This document shows, in pieces, positions 23,026 to 34,320 of a DNA stretch of 64,000 nucleotides. The stretch lies in the NCBI RefSeq assembly GCF_030848805.1, contig NC_092367.1:9753591-9817590 (forward strand). Direction: 5' to 3'. Every line of letters starts with the position of its first letter. Positions within the stretch are counted from its first letter, which is position 1. The position numbers and the translations under genes were made by a program. The notes beneath the pieces are model-generated. The model made no database searches. It saw only the letters and a list, made by a program, of their open reading frames with translations, and was not told the DNA's origin. Origin of the DNA: Temnothorax longispinosus (taxonomy: Eukaryota > Arthropoda > Insecta > Hymenoptera > Formicidae).

Positions 23026-23234
23026 AGCGATAAGTCACGACCTGCGCGATGGGCCTAACCTATCCACTAGCATATAAGTTTTAGAAAATAAGTTACGATA
23101 TACGCAATAAGCTTGGCCTATTCCAATAATGTATATACACAATGAATAAGTCGCAATGCCCACAAGGGTTTAGCCATAGGAATTTCCCCGCAACACTTTC
23201 TTCAGGTGACGCAAACCTAAACCCTCCTAAACCC

Positions 23235-23415
23235 TTCCTGAAAACTCAGGACATGACCATATAAGGAGAGAAATCGAAAACAGAGCCGATGACGCAACTC
23301 AACCCTTCCACTCAGGCAAACAAAAGGAAGAAAACTCAGAACATGACCATATAAGGAGAGAAATCGAAAGCGAAGCCGATGACGCAACTCAACCCTTCCA
23401 CTCAGGCAACCCTTC
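23235..23415. repeat. Direct repeat of about 90 bp in module B
   Basis: The stretch ACATGACCATATAAGGAGAG through GATGACGCAACTCAACCCTT occurs twice in tandem here and again in inverted orientation at about 36400-36615. Confidence 0.8.
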
Positions 23416-23885
23416 CACTCGACCACCCCCGCCATCGGGAAAACAGGAATATAAGGACGAACATCCCAAGGGACGCTCTCAGTTCCCCGGAGTCCTACCT
23501 CGATCACGGACTCTCCAGTTAAGTAACTACTGAATCCTTCTCGAGTCTCTGAATCCAGAACCTTCCTTATTCCACATCGAGAATCTTCCTATCTCCACGT
23601 GCGTTACCGAACCCAGAGCCTTCAGCTCTCTCACTACATAGAGAATTACGCGTCATATAGAAATACGCCATACGCTCGTCCCACTCGACAATCATATAAA
23701 TATATATATATATTCCTGATTGTAATCTTGTTACTTTTTGTAATCATATGTTAGCTCATAGATGTCCTATGTAGAATTATCGTAATATACAATCATTTTT
23801 ATACAATATTTTACTCTACAAATTCTTACACCTCTTTGCACATCCTCCACTGATCCCACTTACACTACATCCACACACGAGCCCA

Positions 23886-24055
23886 GTGCCGTACGAGCGG
23901 CACGTCTCCGCCTGTGGGTATTCTAGTAATTGCAATAAGGCATCCAAATCACCGGTCCTCCCCTTGTGCCACATCTGCGTACAAGGCAGTGCCGTACGAG
24001 CGGCACGCTACTGTCCGTGGGTGTCTGGAGAGGGGCAGTGCTGTACGAGCAGCAC
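23886..24055 (+). promoter_or_regulatory. Three copies of an 18-nt hairpin, module B copy 1
   Basis: GTGCCGTACGAGCGGCAC occurs at 23886-23903 and 23989-24006, and GTGCTGTACGAGCAGCAC at 24038-24055. Each forms a 6-bp stem with loop TACGAG. The third copy differs by C-to-T on one side and G-to-A at the paired position, so the stem is kept. All lie 70-240 bp upstream of ORF1. Confidence 0.65.
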
Positions 24056-24126
24056 GCTTTCTCGCCACGAGCAAGGAGAGTCAACCGAAGCGTATTTGTC
24101 TTTTAACCTCAATCAGTAGTTAACAA

Positions 24127-24626
24127 ATGCCCAAGACGCGACGAAGCGGACTCAAGGTACGCACCCGCAGGCTCAACCGCCTTTTGTTCGGGACCCCTCC
24201 GAATCCATTGTTAGGAGTCCTTTCCGATTACGCACCTGATCCTGAATACGAAAAGTACTTCGTCGCGAGTTCCGCGTGCAAGGCGGACGCGAGACCAAAA
24301 CTCGAAAACGTAACTTCAGTGCGCAAATTAACATTAAAAGTATACAATACATCTACGTTCCACTGGACAAGGCCGAGTCTCGAGCAGATTACCAAGCATT
24401 CCGGAAGGCCCAGAACTATCGGCTAACCCCGATCACCTTCACACCGGGGGAGATTCCGACAATCCACCACCAGTTCCATCTTGGGAATTCATCGCTTTAA
24501 TCAAAAAGGACGACCCCCGCCGGATCCGCCTGATCCAGCGCCGCGCCGAGATTCTACACCTGTGGTTCGACGCCTCACCACCAGAACACTGGGGCACCGC
24601 GGATCACCCATTGGAACTCGATTAAA
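24127..24626 (+). pseudogene. Module B ORF1, frameshifted copy
   Basis: From ATG 24127 the frame matches the intact 166-aa ORF1 of copy 2 (35695-35195). It shifts near 24325, where one A is missing relative to copy 2, then continues in another frame to about 24625. Function unknown; the N-terminus is Arg-rich (MPKTRRSGL). Confidence 0.55.
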
Positions 24627-24662
24627 GTAAGTGACGACGCCCCTAGGCGCTAAGCGAACGGC

Positions 24663-25068
24663 ATGAGCGAGCCGCGCATGCGACGCCCCGCGCGCCGACT
24701 AACCCCATTGGCCTCTAGAATTGCGCGGCGGAATTGGTTGTCGCGCGCCGTGTGTGTCTTTACTATCTGCCATCAAAATCGTGATAACAAACACTACCTC
24801 TGTGAAGAGTGTTTCCGAGACCTTAACGGGCCCGCAACGCCGCCAGTACGACTGCTTAGTCCGCCATTATATGCATATCGGTTACCGATACAAGGTCGAA
24901 GAGTGCGATTCGTGCGACGTCGTGATCGGAAAAATCCAGAGCCCCTCCGCGTGTACCACGTGCTGTGAAATATTCTCTAACGTAAAACGTTCGGTGGAAC
25001 ACGAGGGAGGAGACCAATATTTAGAACGCGAATCTACGATAATTGCCATCTCCCAAACTAGAGTTTAG
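24663..25068 (+). pseudogene. Module B ORF2 (CxxC protein), frameshifted copy
   Basis: Starts at ATG 24663 like its intact counterpart at 35156-34752. One extra base near 24827 (AACGGGCCC) shifts the frame. The cysteine motifs CEEC, CDSC and CTTC are all still readable over the two frames. Confidence 0.55.
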
Positions 25069-25169
25069 CGCTCCATTGTTCATGTGTCCCGGACATCCAG
25101 TAAATCGGCAACCTCCGGAGGTAGTTTTACCCCCTAGCCCTATCAGAGCATGGCTAATGACGGGAATCT

Positions 25170-25589
25170 GTGTCTGGTTGTTGTTTTTTTCAAAATAAAA
25201 CTACGGGGGTCATTATTTGTGAGGATTGCCAGCTCGGCCAATACCAGCCCTTCCGGCAAGATTTCGAAGGCGTTCTCAGGCACTTCGTGCAATACGGGCC
25301 GCGAATAGAGTTCCCCACGTGTAGCGAGTGCAGTAAGGTTCTAGCCGACTGTCGGCCCGCTTTCGAATGTTACGCATGCACTAGAGTAGAAGAACCGTTT
25401 GAACGATATCTGACGAATCCTCTGAATCAACGGTACGGTGAAACTACCGAATCTAAATCTCCCAGTGAGGGTGCGGATCGGGCAAACGATTTGGTGACGA
25501 GCGTCTGGATAGCGAATTACCTCGGTCGCAGGTATCCCCGGATAGAGCCCCTTGGCTCGATAACCCGAAAAGCGACTAGTCCCGTATAA
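25170..25589 (+). CDS. Module B ORF3, CxxC-rich protein
   Basis: An open frame of up to 139 codons. No ATG opens it; the frame begins at a GTG after an in-frame TGA, so it may be a downstream exon (an AG acceptor, CCCTATCAG, lies at about 25140-25148) or lack translation. Cysteine pairs CEDC, CSEC and CYAC, with CFFQN before the first, mirror those of ORF2. In copy 2 the frame leaves this reading after QRYGDE. Confidence 0.45.
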   Translation: MSGCCFFQNKTTGVIICEDCQLGQYQPFRQDFEGVLRHFVQYGPRIEFPTCSECSKVLADCRPAFECYACTRVEEPFERYLTNPLNQRYGETTESKSPSEGADRANDLVTSVWIANYLGRRYPRIEPLGSITRKATSPV

Positions 25590-25698
25590 GCGATCCGAGT
25601 ACCGCCCCCTTCGCGGCCGCGATCTATCGGGACGTAACAATAATTGTAGTCACCGCGGCTTAATTGAATTCTTGCTATCGCTATTCAGAACACTTATA

Positions 25699-25832
25699 AA
25701 TTGGCTTGCTTTTCCGTACGTTTAGACATCGTTTTATGGTTGTTTATTGTCTAGAGAGAAAACTATCCTTTTTCTCTCGACAACAAACAACCATAAAACG
25801 ATGCCTAAACGTACGGAAAAGCAAGCCGTTGA
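25699..25832. mobile_element. Palindromic element, about 60-bp arms
   Basis: TTGCTTTTCCGTACGTTTAG and the following ACATCGTTTTATGGTTGTTT are mirrored at 25775-25828. A 63-codon frame from ATG 25801 starts inside the right arm and continues to 25992; it has no recognised homologue and may be chance. Confidence 0.7.
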
Positions 25833-26054
25833 CGCGACTATCGAAAGAAGTAGCAAATGTTCCTTACGCATATGTATTCCTTGCAAATCTTACTTTTTGG
25901 CCAATTGTATGAGAACGCTACATGCTGATGTTAGAGAATTAAACTTCTTAGCGAAAAAAAAAAGATATAACAAATTGATGGAAGCAACTTAATGACATGT
26001 TGCTACATGCATCTTCCTTAAAGAAAGTGAAGTAGATGATACTATAAAATATTT

Positions 26055-26942
26055 TTATCGCAAATGGTAAAACCAAAATAATATTGTGTTTTTATAATCT
26101 TCGCAAAGATTTTGCTTATTATGCAACCACGTCTTAATTTGCAGCGATGTACGATTTGCAAGACAAGGATAGTTTTCCCTTGTCTCCTGAATTTCTTTTA
26201 GAGACGGCAATGTATGATTTGCCATGTTTTGCGCAAACGCTTGAAGCACTGCTTCTTTTTCGTCGTCTGTCCATTGCAGCCTTTTTGTTTTTCCATAAGG
26301 AGATCCTAGAACACAGGATATTATATAATTTAATAATCATGAAAGTACTATACTATTTGTACTAAAGTTTAACGTAAGAATATTTTTATTGATGCTATAG
26401 TTGAACACTCATTCTATATTTAACGGTATTAATTTTTTTTGGAAATAATGATCACATTTTATTGTATTTATTTATTTTTAAATATTAAGACATTTGTATC
26501 TATGCTTGGCATAAATATAATGAAGAATTATATTGCATTAAGTATGTAAATCTGATAAAATAGAAGGAAAGAGTGCAATAAATGTAATAATATACGTTTA
26601 TTTTTTACATATGAAATGTTAAAATTATATTGAAAATGTAAATAATATATAAATATTTTTAAAAAAATTACTAGTTATTAATATGGAATAAAGAAAATAA
26701 ACTTGAATTATTGGAAGTCTTATAGCCATGGATTGGCAACAGATAAAAAAATTACTTACTACTAGTACGTTCATAGATTTTTGCTTATAATGCAACCACG
26801 TCTTAATTTGCGGCGATGTACGATTTGCAAGACACGGATAGTTTATCTTCGTCTCCTGAATTTCTCTTAGAGACGGCAATGTATGATTTGCCATGTGTTG
26901 CGCAAACGCTGAAGCACTGCTTCTTTTTCGTCGACTGTCCAT
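26055..26942 (-). pseudogene. Two copies of a Myb/SANT-like C-terminal domain fragment
   Basis: Minus-strand frames at about 26320-26090 and 26942-26770 encode near-identical peptides: QHMANHTLPSLREIQET, YPCLANRTS and IKTWLH, with DDEK/RRKR-type text before. This looks like a small helix-turn-helix domain at the C-terminus of the recombinase-like family seen at 20288-20925. The two copies are in direct repeat, separated by AT-rich DNA (26341-26750) without genes. Confidence 0.4.
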
Positions 26943-27044
26943 CGTAGCCTTGGTTGCGGGATATTTACATCCATCTCTGTATCTGGTTTATGTAATACAA
27001 TTTTTAGTGGCATAAACCTGGTTAATGGAGCACACATAAAATAT

Positions 27045-27228
27045 ACTACGTTTACGCGAGCGTTACTTTTGTAGTAACTTACGATATATCACTCGTTTAC
27101 GCGGATTAAATTACTACAAAATCCTGTTACGCAAGTTACTACAAAATCCTGTTTACGCGAAGAAAATCCCGTTTACGCGAAAGAATTATCGTAAGTTACT
27201 ACAAAAGTAACGCTCGCGTAAACGTAGT
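27045..27228. mobile_element. MITE, TIR ACTACGTTTACGCGAGCG
   Basis: Inverted ends of about 40 bp (ACTACGTTTACGCGAGCGTT / AACGCTCGCGTAAACGTAGT). It interrupts duplicated block A; the copy at 21440-21840 lacks it. The outer bases match the 5405-5552 element. Confidence 0.8.
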
Positions 27229-27599
27229 AATATATAATGCACATTATCGTAAAATCTGACTATTGCGTACGTACAGTCGCGGTCATTAATGCCTTCCACC
27301 TAAAGTCAGTCGCGTTCGGGGGCAGATAGTAGCTGAACGCGTCGCGTCTAGCGCTATTCGTGCTTCATGATTGTTGGGTCGGTAACGTCGTGGAGCACGG
27401 TCAACCGTGTCGTGGAGAGCTGTCAGTCACTGTCAGTTTGACAGCTGTGTGTTTGCGGAAGAGAGGTTAAGAACCACGAGGGATCGTCCAGAAGTATAAG
27501 GAGAGTATAAGAAATACAAGAACATGTTAATTATTTGAATGGTAAATAATTATTATACGACAAATTTATATTGATATATATAATTTCAGTTATCGCAGC

Positions 27600-28690
27600 T
27601 GAGGCATTAACAAAAAGATTATTGGCCGTATCGAGCCTTCCAGAGAATCGGAGTCATACGAATAGGAAAAGAAGAAGAAGAAGAAGAAAATTAGCTGGGA
27701 CCGCTGGGACAGAGAATGGAAGAAAACAACGATGACTATGAGAAAGGTAGAGATGATGGTCAATGGAGGAGGAGATGCAGTAAGATGATTTAATTTATAT
27801 TATTTAAGAAAATTAATTACATTATTAGTAATTTCAAAATACGATGCAGAACACCAGTGGGGAAATATCAGCGTCAGAACGATCCGCGCTACGCTTGTCA
27901 TGCGGCATACTCGCCACGGACTCTGATCAGTCTGATCCATCGTCACCATGTGTCCTCGCGGTAATCTCCATCGCTCTTTCGTTGATAAATTCATCGTTCA
28001 CCATCTACACGAGGAATTTGGGATACACCAAAGTCATGGTAGGCAAATAAATTGCACAGAAATAGGTAGTGAAAATATGTTTTGTTTTCGCAATAAAATC
28101 TCGCTCTCTAATGAATTAGCATGCATAAACTGAAGTAGTATTGTGTGTGTAGAACATAACTAATAAGATTAACTTTTGTTTAGAAAATGTTTATAAGTTT
28201 TTTGATTGATTTGATATTATAATTGTTAAAAAAGTTCACAAACTAATAATCCTTAAATAGCAAGTGATTATAATTGTTATCGTTTACGTTGGATAAACAT
28301 GTGGGCTTTTAATGAAATTATAATTTCTTACAGAGCATCGTCGAGCAAATGGTTCATCACATCTCCGAGGAGAATCCTGAATGGACAGTTGCAGAGAGAT
28401 CGGCGTGGATTGACAGTCTCCAGGTCTTCGGTTTCAGCAGGGCTATTCAAGTCTTCGGCTTAAATCAATTTAAAAAGAGTTGCGCCAAGATATCGAAGGC
28501 TGTAATTGCGTTCTCGCGAATTATATTTCCCCACACAGCACAGTTTCTAAATCCGAAATTGCTTTCTCTCTGTTTGCATCGTGCATCGCGCATCGTGCCT
28601 CGCGAGCAAATCTCTTTTCTCAAAATAATGTTAAATAAATTGTTAAAATACTGTGAAATACTACTGTTAAATAAATTCTGACAAAAGAAA
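27600..28690 (+). other. Exon-like, non-transposase cargo in the left arm
   Basis: Stretches with splice-like borders (AG at about 27590, GTAGGC at about 28040, ACAG at 28334) and short open frames. One encodes MCPRGNLHRSFVDKFIVHHL (27948-28133), another EENPEWTVAERSAWIDSLQV (28349-28681). The same text appears mirrored at 32298-33160. No family was recognised. It could be captured host sequence or an older gene of the element. Confidence 0.35.
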
Positions 28691-29370
28691 AAAATCTTAA
28701 AAAGCGTATTTATTTTCTTAGAAAAATTTCCATGTTACGCAAACTATTTAGTAAAGAAACAGTATAGACCAAACAAAAATTGTATGTATTATTGTTCTTA
28801 TTTTTGTTTTTATATGGTTCGTGAATAAACTTTATAAAAATGGAGATTTTGTCCTACAATTGATAGAATAAATTACTGCCAAGAATGGATAACATATTTA
28901 ATATTATTCTACAGTGCGAATAATAAATTTACCAAATAGATTTCTCATAAATTAAATTAACATTTAGTCAACTTTTTTATTAGTTAAACAAAAAATACCA
29001 TCGTTTTTTTTACATATTTATTTCATCCTTGAGAATATGTTTCTTATATCTATGTAAGAAGACAATAAAATAAGTTACTAGCATTACAGAGATCTATTAA
29101 ATATGAAAAATATAAGTGCTCTCTCTCTCTCTCTCTCTCTTCCTCTCTCTCTTTTTTTCTCTCTCTCTAATATAATATAATATTTTACTTATACAGATTA
29201 TTAATATATTAGACTATTAATCAAAAGTGCATTATATTTCGTAAATATATTTATATTATTAGGTGTAGGTATATATGTTTGTTTTACGCGCGGTTATATA
29301 TATATTCATTTGTTAACATGTGTGAAACAGTTATTAATTTGTTTAATCATGGTCGGCCATACGGATCAGG
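28691..29370. other. AT-rich arm sequence with (CT)n tract
   Basis: No gene. A (CT)n run lies at about 29121-29168; its mirror (GA)n is at about 31835-31859 in the other arm. The stretch 29190-29390 has no counterpart in the right arm. Confidence 0.6.
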
Positions 29371-30415
29371 ATGCAACGTAATATTTACGCTAATTTATCG
29401 GAAGCAGATAGGGGACGTATTATCGGACTTTATCAATCAGGGACAAATAGAACAGTTATCGCAGAAACAGTAGGATGCAGTAAGAAGACAGTATCATTGT
29501 GGATTCGGAAATATGAAGAAGCAGGCTCTAATGTGTTAAAAGATCATAGGAAAAATAATGCAAGACCAAAAAAAACTACAGCTCATCAAGATGAAGAAAT
29601 CGTCCAGTTGGTTGACGCAAATCCTTTCAATCCTGCTGCAACAGTTTTACAAAACGATAATTATCCAATCTCGGAAAGAACAGTGAGACGTCGCTTAAAA
29701 GCAGCTAAAGTTCGTTCGCATATACCAGCGAAAAAAATTGCACTCACAGAAAATCATCGAAATCAAAGAGTGCAATTTGCTAATCAGTACTTAATACTCC
29801 GCAAGAAGAATGGAATACGGTAATATGGATGGACGAAAAAGTATTTTCTTCGAGTGAAGATGGAAGATACAGAGTGTGGCGACCGGACGGAGAACGCCTG
29901 AATCCAAAATACGTGCTCCCCAATCAAAATAGTCGAAGAATTACATTAGGATTTTGGGGAAGCATGACATCCTTAGGATTAATGGATATTGTAGAAATTA
30001 CACCACACATGAATGCAGAAGAATATGTAGGAATTTTGGAGGACGTCCTAAAACCTTCTGCCAGACGAATATTTCCTGAAGAACAATACCCAATAATTAA
30101 GATCGTGCAAGACAATAGTGCTGTGCACACTTCAAGAATGGTCCGAAGATGGTTTGAAGCGAATCCCGATTTTCAACCATACCATGGCCTGCAAAATCCC
30201 CTGATCTAAATCCAATCGAGAACGTATGGGGCAGAATGCAAAAATCATGGATAGCTGGTGAATTGAGAACTAGAGAAGCATTAAGAAATCATGTTCATCA
30301 AGTATGGAACGAGTTGGCATTGAATGCTGATTATACGCAAAATTTAGTGAATTCAATGTCGAGACGACTTCAAATGGTCATCGACAAGGATGGATTCTGG
30401 ATTCCATACTGGTAA
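29371..30415 (+). pseudogene. Tc1/mariner-family transposase, left copy
   Basis: Starts at ATG 29371. N-terminal helix-turn-helix region (RIIGLYQSGTNRTVIAETVG, KKTVSLWIRKYEEAG), then the DDE core: MDEKVF (first D), VQDNSAVHTS (second D) and SPDLNPIENVWG (third acidic residue). It ends FWIPYW-stop at 30415. Frameshifts near 29805 and 30180 split it. The enzyme family cuts and pastes at TA sites, which agrees with the TA flanks of the whole palindrome. All three acidic residues remain readable across frames. Confidence 0.75.
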
Positions 30416-30750
30416 GTATGAATTTTATAACAATTTAAAAGTGATAATAATAATAATAATAATTTAATATTAGAATTTTTTCTCTTTTTCAGAAATTATA
30501 CTTTATTAAAGAAGTTCTTGTAACTATTAATTATCATGGCAAAACCACTTTAACAACAGCTGTTACCAAAGGTATTTCTTTTGTTTACAGGATGATTGAC
30601 TATGACTACCTTGCAAATAAGAGCTAACTGACTACTTTGAACTAATAGAAAATTTTGACATACAGATTGCCCGGGTCGTGCCGATTACATCAAAAAACAT
30701 GATCACAGGAATAGCTCAAATGGATGGTGCTATACTGCTCGTCGCTATCA
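30416..30750. other. Central spacer of the palindrome
   Basis: Unpaired sequence between the two transposase copies, with a short (TAA)n run at about 30448-30463. No gene seen. Confidence 0.6.
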
Positions 30751-31740
30751 CGGATAGTTAGGATGCCACAATTCATCATTTTTTGATGATCAATTGCAGC
30801 CGTCTTGATATATATATTGAAGTCACTAAATTTTGCGTAAAAACAACATTCAATGTTAACTCGTTCCATACTTGTTGAACATGATTTCTTAATGCTTCTT
30901 TAGTTCTCAATTCACCAGCTATCCATGATGTTTTGCATTCTGCCTCAAACGTTCTCGATTGGATTTAGATCGGATGATTTTGCAGGCCATGGTATTGGTT
31001 AAAAATCGGGATTCGCTTCAAACCATTTTCGGACTATTCTTGAAGTGTGCACAGCACTATTGTCTTGCACGATCTTAATTATCGAGTATTGTTCTTCAGG
31101 AAATATTCGTCTGGCAGAAGGTTTCAGGACGTCCTCCAAAATTCCCACATATTCTTCTGCATTCATGTGTGGTGTAATTTCTACAATATCCATTAATCCT
31201 AAGGATGTCATGCTCCCCCAAAATCCTAATGTAATTCTTCCACTATTTTGACAGGGGAGCACGTATTTTGGATTCAGGCGTTCTCTGTCCGGTCGCCACA
31301 CTCTGTATCTTCCATCTTCACTCGAAGAAAAATACTTTTTTGTCCATCCATATTTCCATTCTTCTTGTGGAGTATTTAAGTACCGATTAGCAAATTGCAC
31401 TCTTCGATTTCGATGATTTTCTGTGAGTGCAATTTTTTTCGCTGGTATATGCGAACGAACTTTAGCTGGTTTCAAGCGACGTCTCACTGTTCTTTCCGAG
31501 ATTGGATATTTATCGTTTTGTAAAACTGTTGCAGCAGGATTGAAGGAATTTGCGTCAACCAACTGGACGATTTCTTCATCTTGATGAACTGTAGTTTCTT
31601 TGGCCTTGCATTTATTTTCCTATGATCTTTTATAGCATTAGAGTCTGCTTCTTCATATTTCCGAATCCACAATGATACTGTCATCTTACTGCGTCCTGCT
31701 GTTTCTGCGATAACTGTTTTATTTGTTCCCAATTTATAAA
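30751..31740 (-). pseudogene. Tc1/mariner-family transposase, right copy
   Basis: Inverted counterpart of 29371-30415, very similar at protein level (YPISERTVRRRLK, VQDNSAVHTS). The start Met region is missing (the copy opens at about GTNKTVIAE). Frameshifts lie near 31600 and 31345, and a stop follows ANPDF. Both copies are broken but in partly different places, so neither is a simple template for the other. Confidence 0.7.
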
Positions 31741-32297
31741 ATCCGATAATATGTCTGAAATGTAATACATTCTTTATTAATAGTCTAATATATTAATAAT
31801 CTGTATAAAAGTAAAATGTTATATTTATTAAAGAGAAGAGAGAGAGAGAGAGAGAGAGGGAGCGCTTATAATGTCTTCTTACATAGATATAAGAAACATA
31901 TTCTCAAGGATGAAATAAATATGTAATAAAAACAATGGTATTTTTTTATTTGACTGATAAAAAAGTTGACGAAATGTGAATTTAATTTATGAGAAATCTA
32001 TTTGGTAAATTTATTATTCGCACTATAGAATGATATTAAATATGTTATCCGTTCTTGGCAGTAATTTATTCTATCAATTGTAGGACAAAATCTCCATTTT
32101 TATAAAGTTTATTCACTAACCATATAAAAACAAAAATAAGAACAATAATACATACAATTTTTGTTTGGTCTATACTGTTTCTTTACTAAATAGTTTGCGT
32201 AACATGGAAATTTTTCTAAGAAAATAAATACGCTTTTTAAGATTTTTTCTTTTGTCAGAATTTATTTAACAGTAGTATTTCACAGTATTTTAACAAT

Positions 32298-33160
32298 TTA
32301 TTTAACATTATTTTGAGAAAAGAGATTTGCTCGCGAGGCACGATGCGCGATGCACGATGCAAACAGAGAGAAAGCAATTTCGGATTTAGAAACTGTGCTG
32401 TGTGGGGAAATATAATTCGCGAGAACGCAATTACAGCCTTTCGATATCTTGGCGCAACTCTTTTTAAATTGATTTAAGCCGAAGACTTGAATAGCCCTGC
32501 TGAAACCGAAGACCTGGAGACTGTCAATCCACGCCGATCTCTCTGCAACTGTCCATTCAGGATTCTCCTCGGAGATGTGATGAACCATTTGCTCGACGAT
32601 GCTCTGTAAGAAATTATAATTTCATTAAAAGCCCACATGTTTATCCAACGTAAACGATAACAATTATAATCACTTGCTATTTAAGGATTATTAGTTTGTG
32701 AACTTTTTTAACAATTATAATATCAAATCAATCAAAAAACTTATAAACATTTTCTAAACAAAAGTTAATCTTATTAGTTATGTTCTACACACACAATACT
32801 ACTTCAGTTTATGCATGCTAATTCATTAGAGAGCGAGATTTTATTGCGGAAACAAAACATATTTTCACTACCTATTTCTGTGCAATTTATTTGCCTACCA
32901 TGACTTTGGTGTATCCCAAATTCCTCGTGTAGATGGTGAACGATGAATTTATCAACGAAAGAGCGATGGAGATTACCGCGAGGACACATGGTGACGATGG
33001 ATCAGACTGATCAGAGTCCGTGGCGAGTATGCCGCATGACAAGCGTAGCGCGGATCGTCTGACGCTGATATTTCCCACTGGTGTTCTGCAATCGTATTTT
33101 GAAATTACTAATAATGTAATAATTTCTTAAATAATATAAATTAAATCATCTTACTGCATC
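32298..33160 (-). other. Mirrored cargo sequence in the right arm
   Basis: Inverted copy of 27600-28690. The frames EENPEWTVAERSAWIDSLQV (32588-32298) and MCPRGNLHRSFVDKFIVHHL (32989-32804) are unchanged at the residues compared by eye. Other frames differ by small indels. Confidence 0.35.
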
Positions 33161-33660
33161 TCCTCCTCCATTGACCATCATCTCTACCTTTCTCATAGTC
33201 ATCGTTGTTTTCTTCCATTCTCTGTCCCAGCGGTCCCAGCTAATTTTCTTCTTCTTCTTCTTCTTTTCCTATTCGTATGACTCCGATTCTCTGGAAGGCT
33301 CGATACGGCCAATAATCTTTTTGTTAATGCCTCAGCTGCGATAACTGAAATTATATATATCAATATAAATTTGTCGTATAATAATTATTTACCATTCAAA
33401 TAATTAACATGTTCTTGTATTTCTTATACTCTCCTTATACTTCTGGACGATCCCTCGTGGTTCTTAACCTCTCTTCCGCAAACACACAGCTGTCAAACTG
33501 ACAGTGACTGACAGCTCTCCACGACACGGTTGACCGTGCTCCACGACGTTACCGACCCAACAATCATGAAGCACGAATAGCGCTAGACGCGACGCGTTCA
33601 GCTACTATCTGCTCCCGAACGCGACTGACTTTAGGTGGAAGGCATTAATGACCGCGACTG

Positions 33661-33915
33661 TACATATTAAAACAATCAAAATTAAAATAACACTTAATAA
33701 GACTTTCAAGTAACACTTAGGCTCGTCACGTGGAACGCAGCCTTAACGTAGTTTATTAAATAGCACTTTTAAAATACAAAGCAAGCGTAGAAGACTTGAG
33801 AAGTTCGTTTATTCCAGCAGGAGAAAATCAGAACAATGAAGAATCGTCAACAATGCAATATAGAATGTAACGGTCTTTCGAAATACTTTCGCGCCCGTTA
33901 CTTCTGTCATCAATG
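33661..33915 (-). repeat. Duplicated block A, distal piece
   Basis: Inverted copy of about 21470-21720. It runs from the right TA of the palindrome to a MITE insertion at 33916, then resumes for a few bases (AATGTGTTCGT) before module B copy 2. Confidence 0.65.
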
Positions 33916-34170
33916 AGTGCGTTTAGGTAAGACACCGCTACCGTAGCGCTACACAAACCGGTAGCGCTACCATGAACAGCCAATAGCCGCGTTCAGCAGA
34001 CACAACTGTTCAGTTCGTCTTACCAACACTCTGCGTTGATTGGTTGGTTCTAAAAGTAAGAGCCAATCACGTTCAACTGCTACTGAGCGGCTTGGTCTGC
34101 TGAACGTAGCCAATGGCTGGTACGCATTCGTGTAGCGCTACAGTAGCGGTGTCTTACCTAAACGCACCCA
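33916..34170. mobile_element. MITE, TIR GTGCGTTTAGGTAAGACACC, TSD AATG
   Basis: GTGCGTTTAGGTAAGACACC at the left is mirrored by GGTGTCTTACCTAAACGCAC at the right; the arms extend through GTAGCGCTAC. AATG lies on both sides (33912-33915, 34171-34174). The block A copy at about 21470 has the uninterrupted sequence TCATCAATGTGTTCG in inverted form. Confidence 0.78.
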
Positions 34171-34320
34171 AATGTGTTCGTTGTTACGTCCCGACAGATC
34201 GCGGCCGCAGGGGCGGTACTCGGATCGCTTATACGGGACTAGTCGCTTTTCGGGTTATCGAGCCAAGGGGCTCTATCCGGGGATACCTGAGACCGAGGTA
34301 ATTCGCTATCCAGACGCCCG

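Larger units (their letters stand above)
22725..25639 (+). mobile_element. Module B, copy 1
   Basis: A unit of about 2.9 kb, repeated inverted at 34183-37041. Contents left to right: 52-bp tandem repeats, direct repeats, an AT-rich segment with polyadenylation-like sequence, three hairpins, and three small ORFs. The right end is CGGGACGTAACA; the mirrored copy begins TGTTACGTCCCG. TG...CA-like ends suggest a long terminal repeat of an unidentified retroelement, but no TSD was found and the left boundary is approximate. ORFs 1 and 2 of this copy are frameshifted relative to copy 2. Confidence 0.6.
27274..33660. mobile_element. 6.39-kb palindromic Tc1/mariner-type element
   Basis: Both ends carry CAGTCGCGGTCATTAATGCC as inverted repeats, flanked by TA (27272-27273, 33661-33662), as for Tc1/mariner. 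The left arm (about 27274-30395) and right arm (about 30750-33660) are inverted copies around a spacer of about 350 bp. Each arm holds one transposase copy near the centre and about 2 kb of other sequence. The right arm lacks roughly 200 bp including the transposase start. Block A at 21440-21840 shows the uninterrupted site. Confidence 0.8.
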
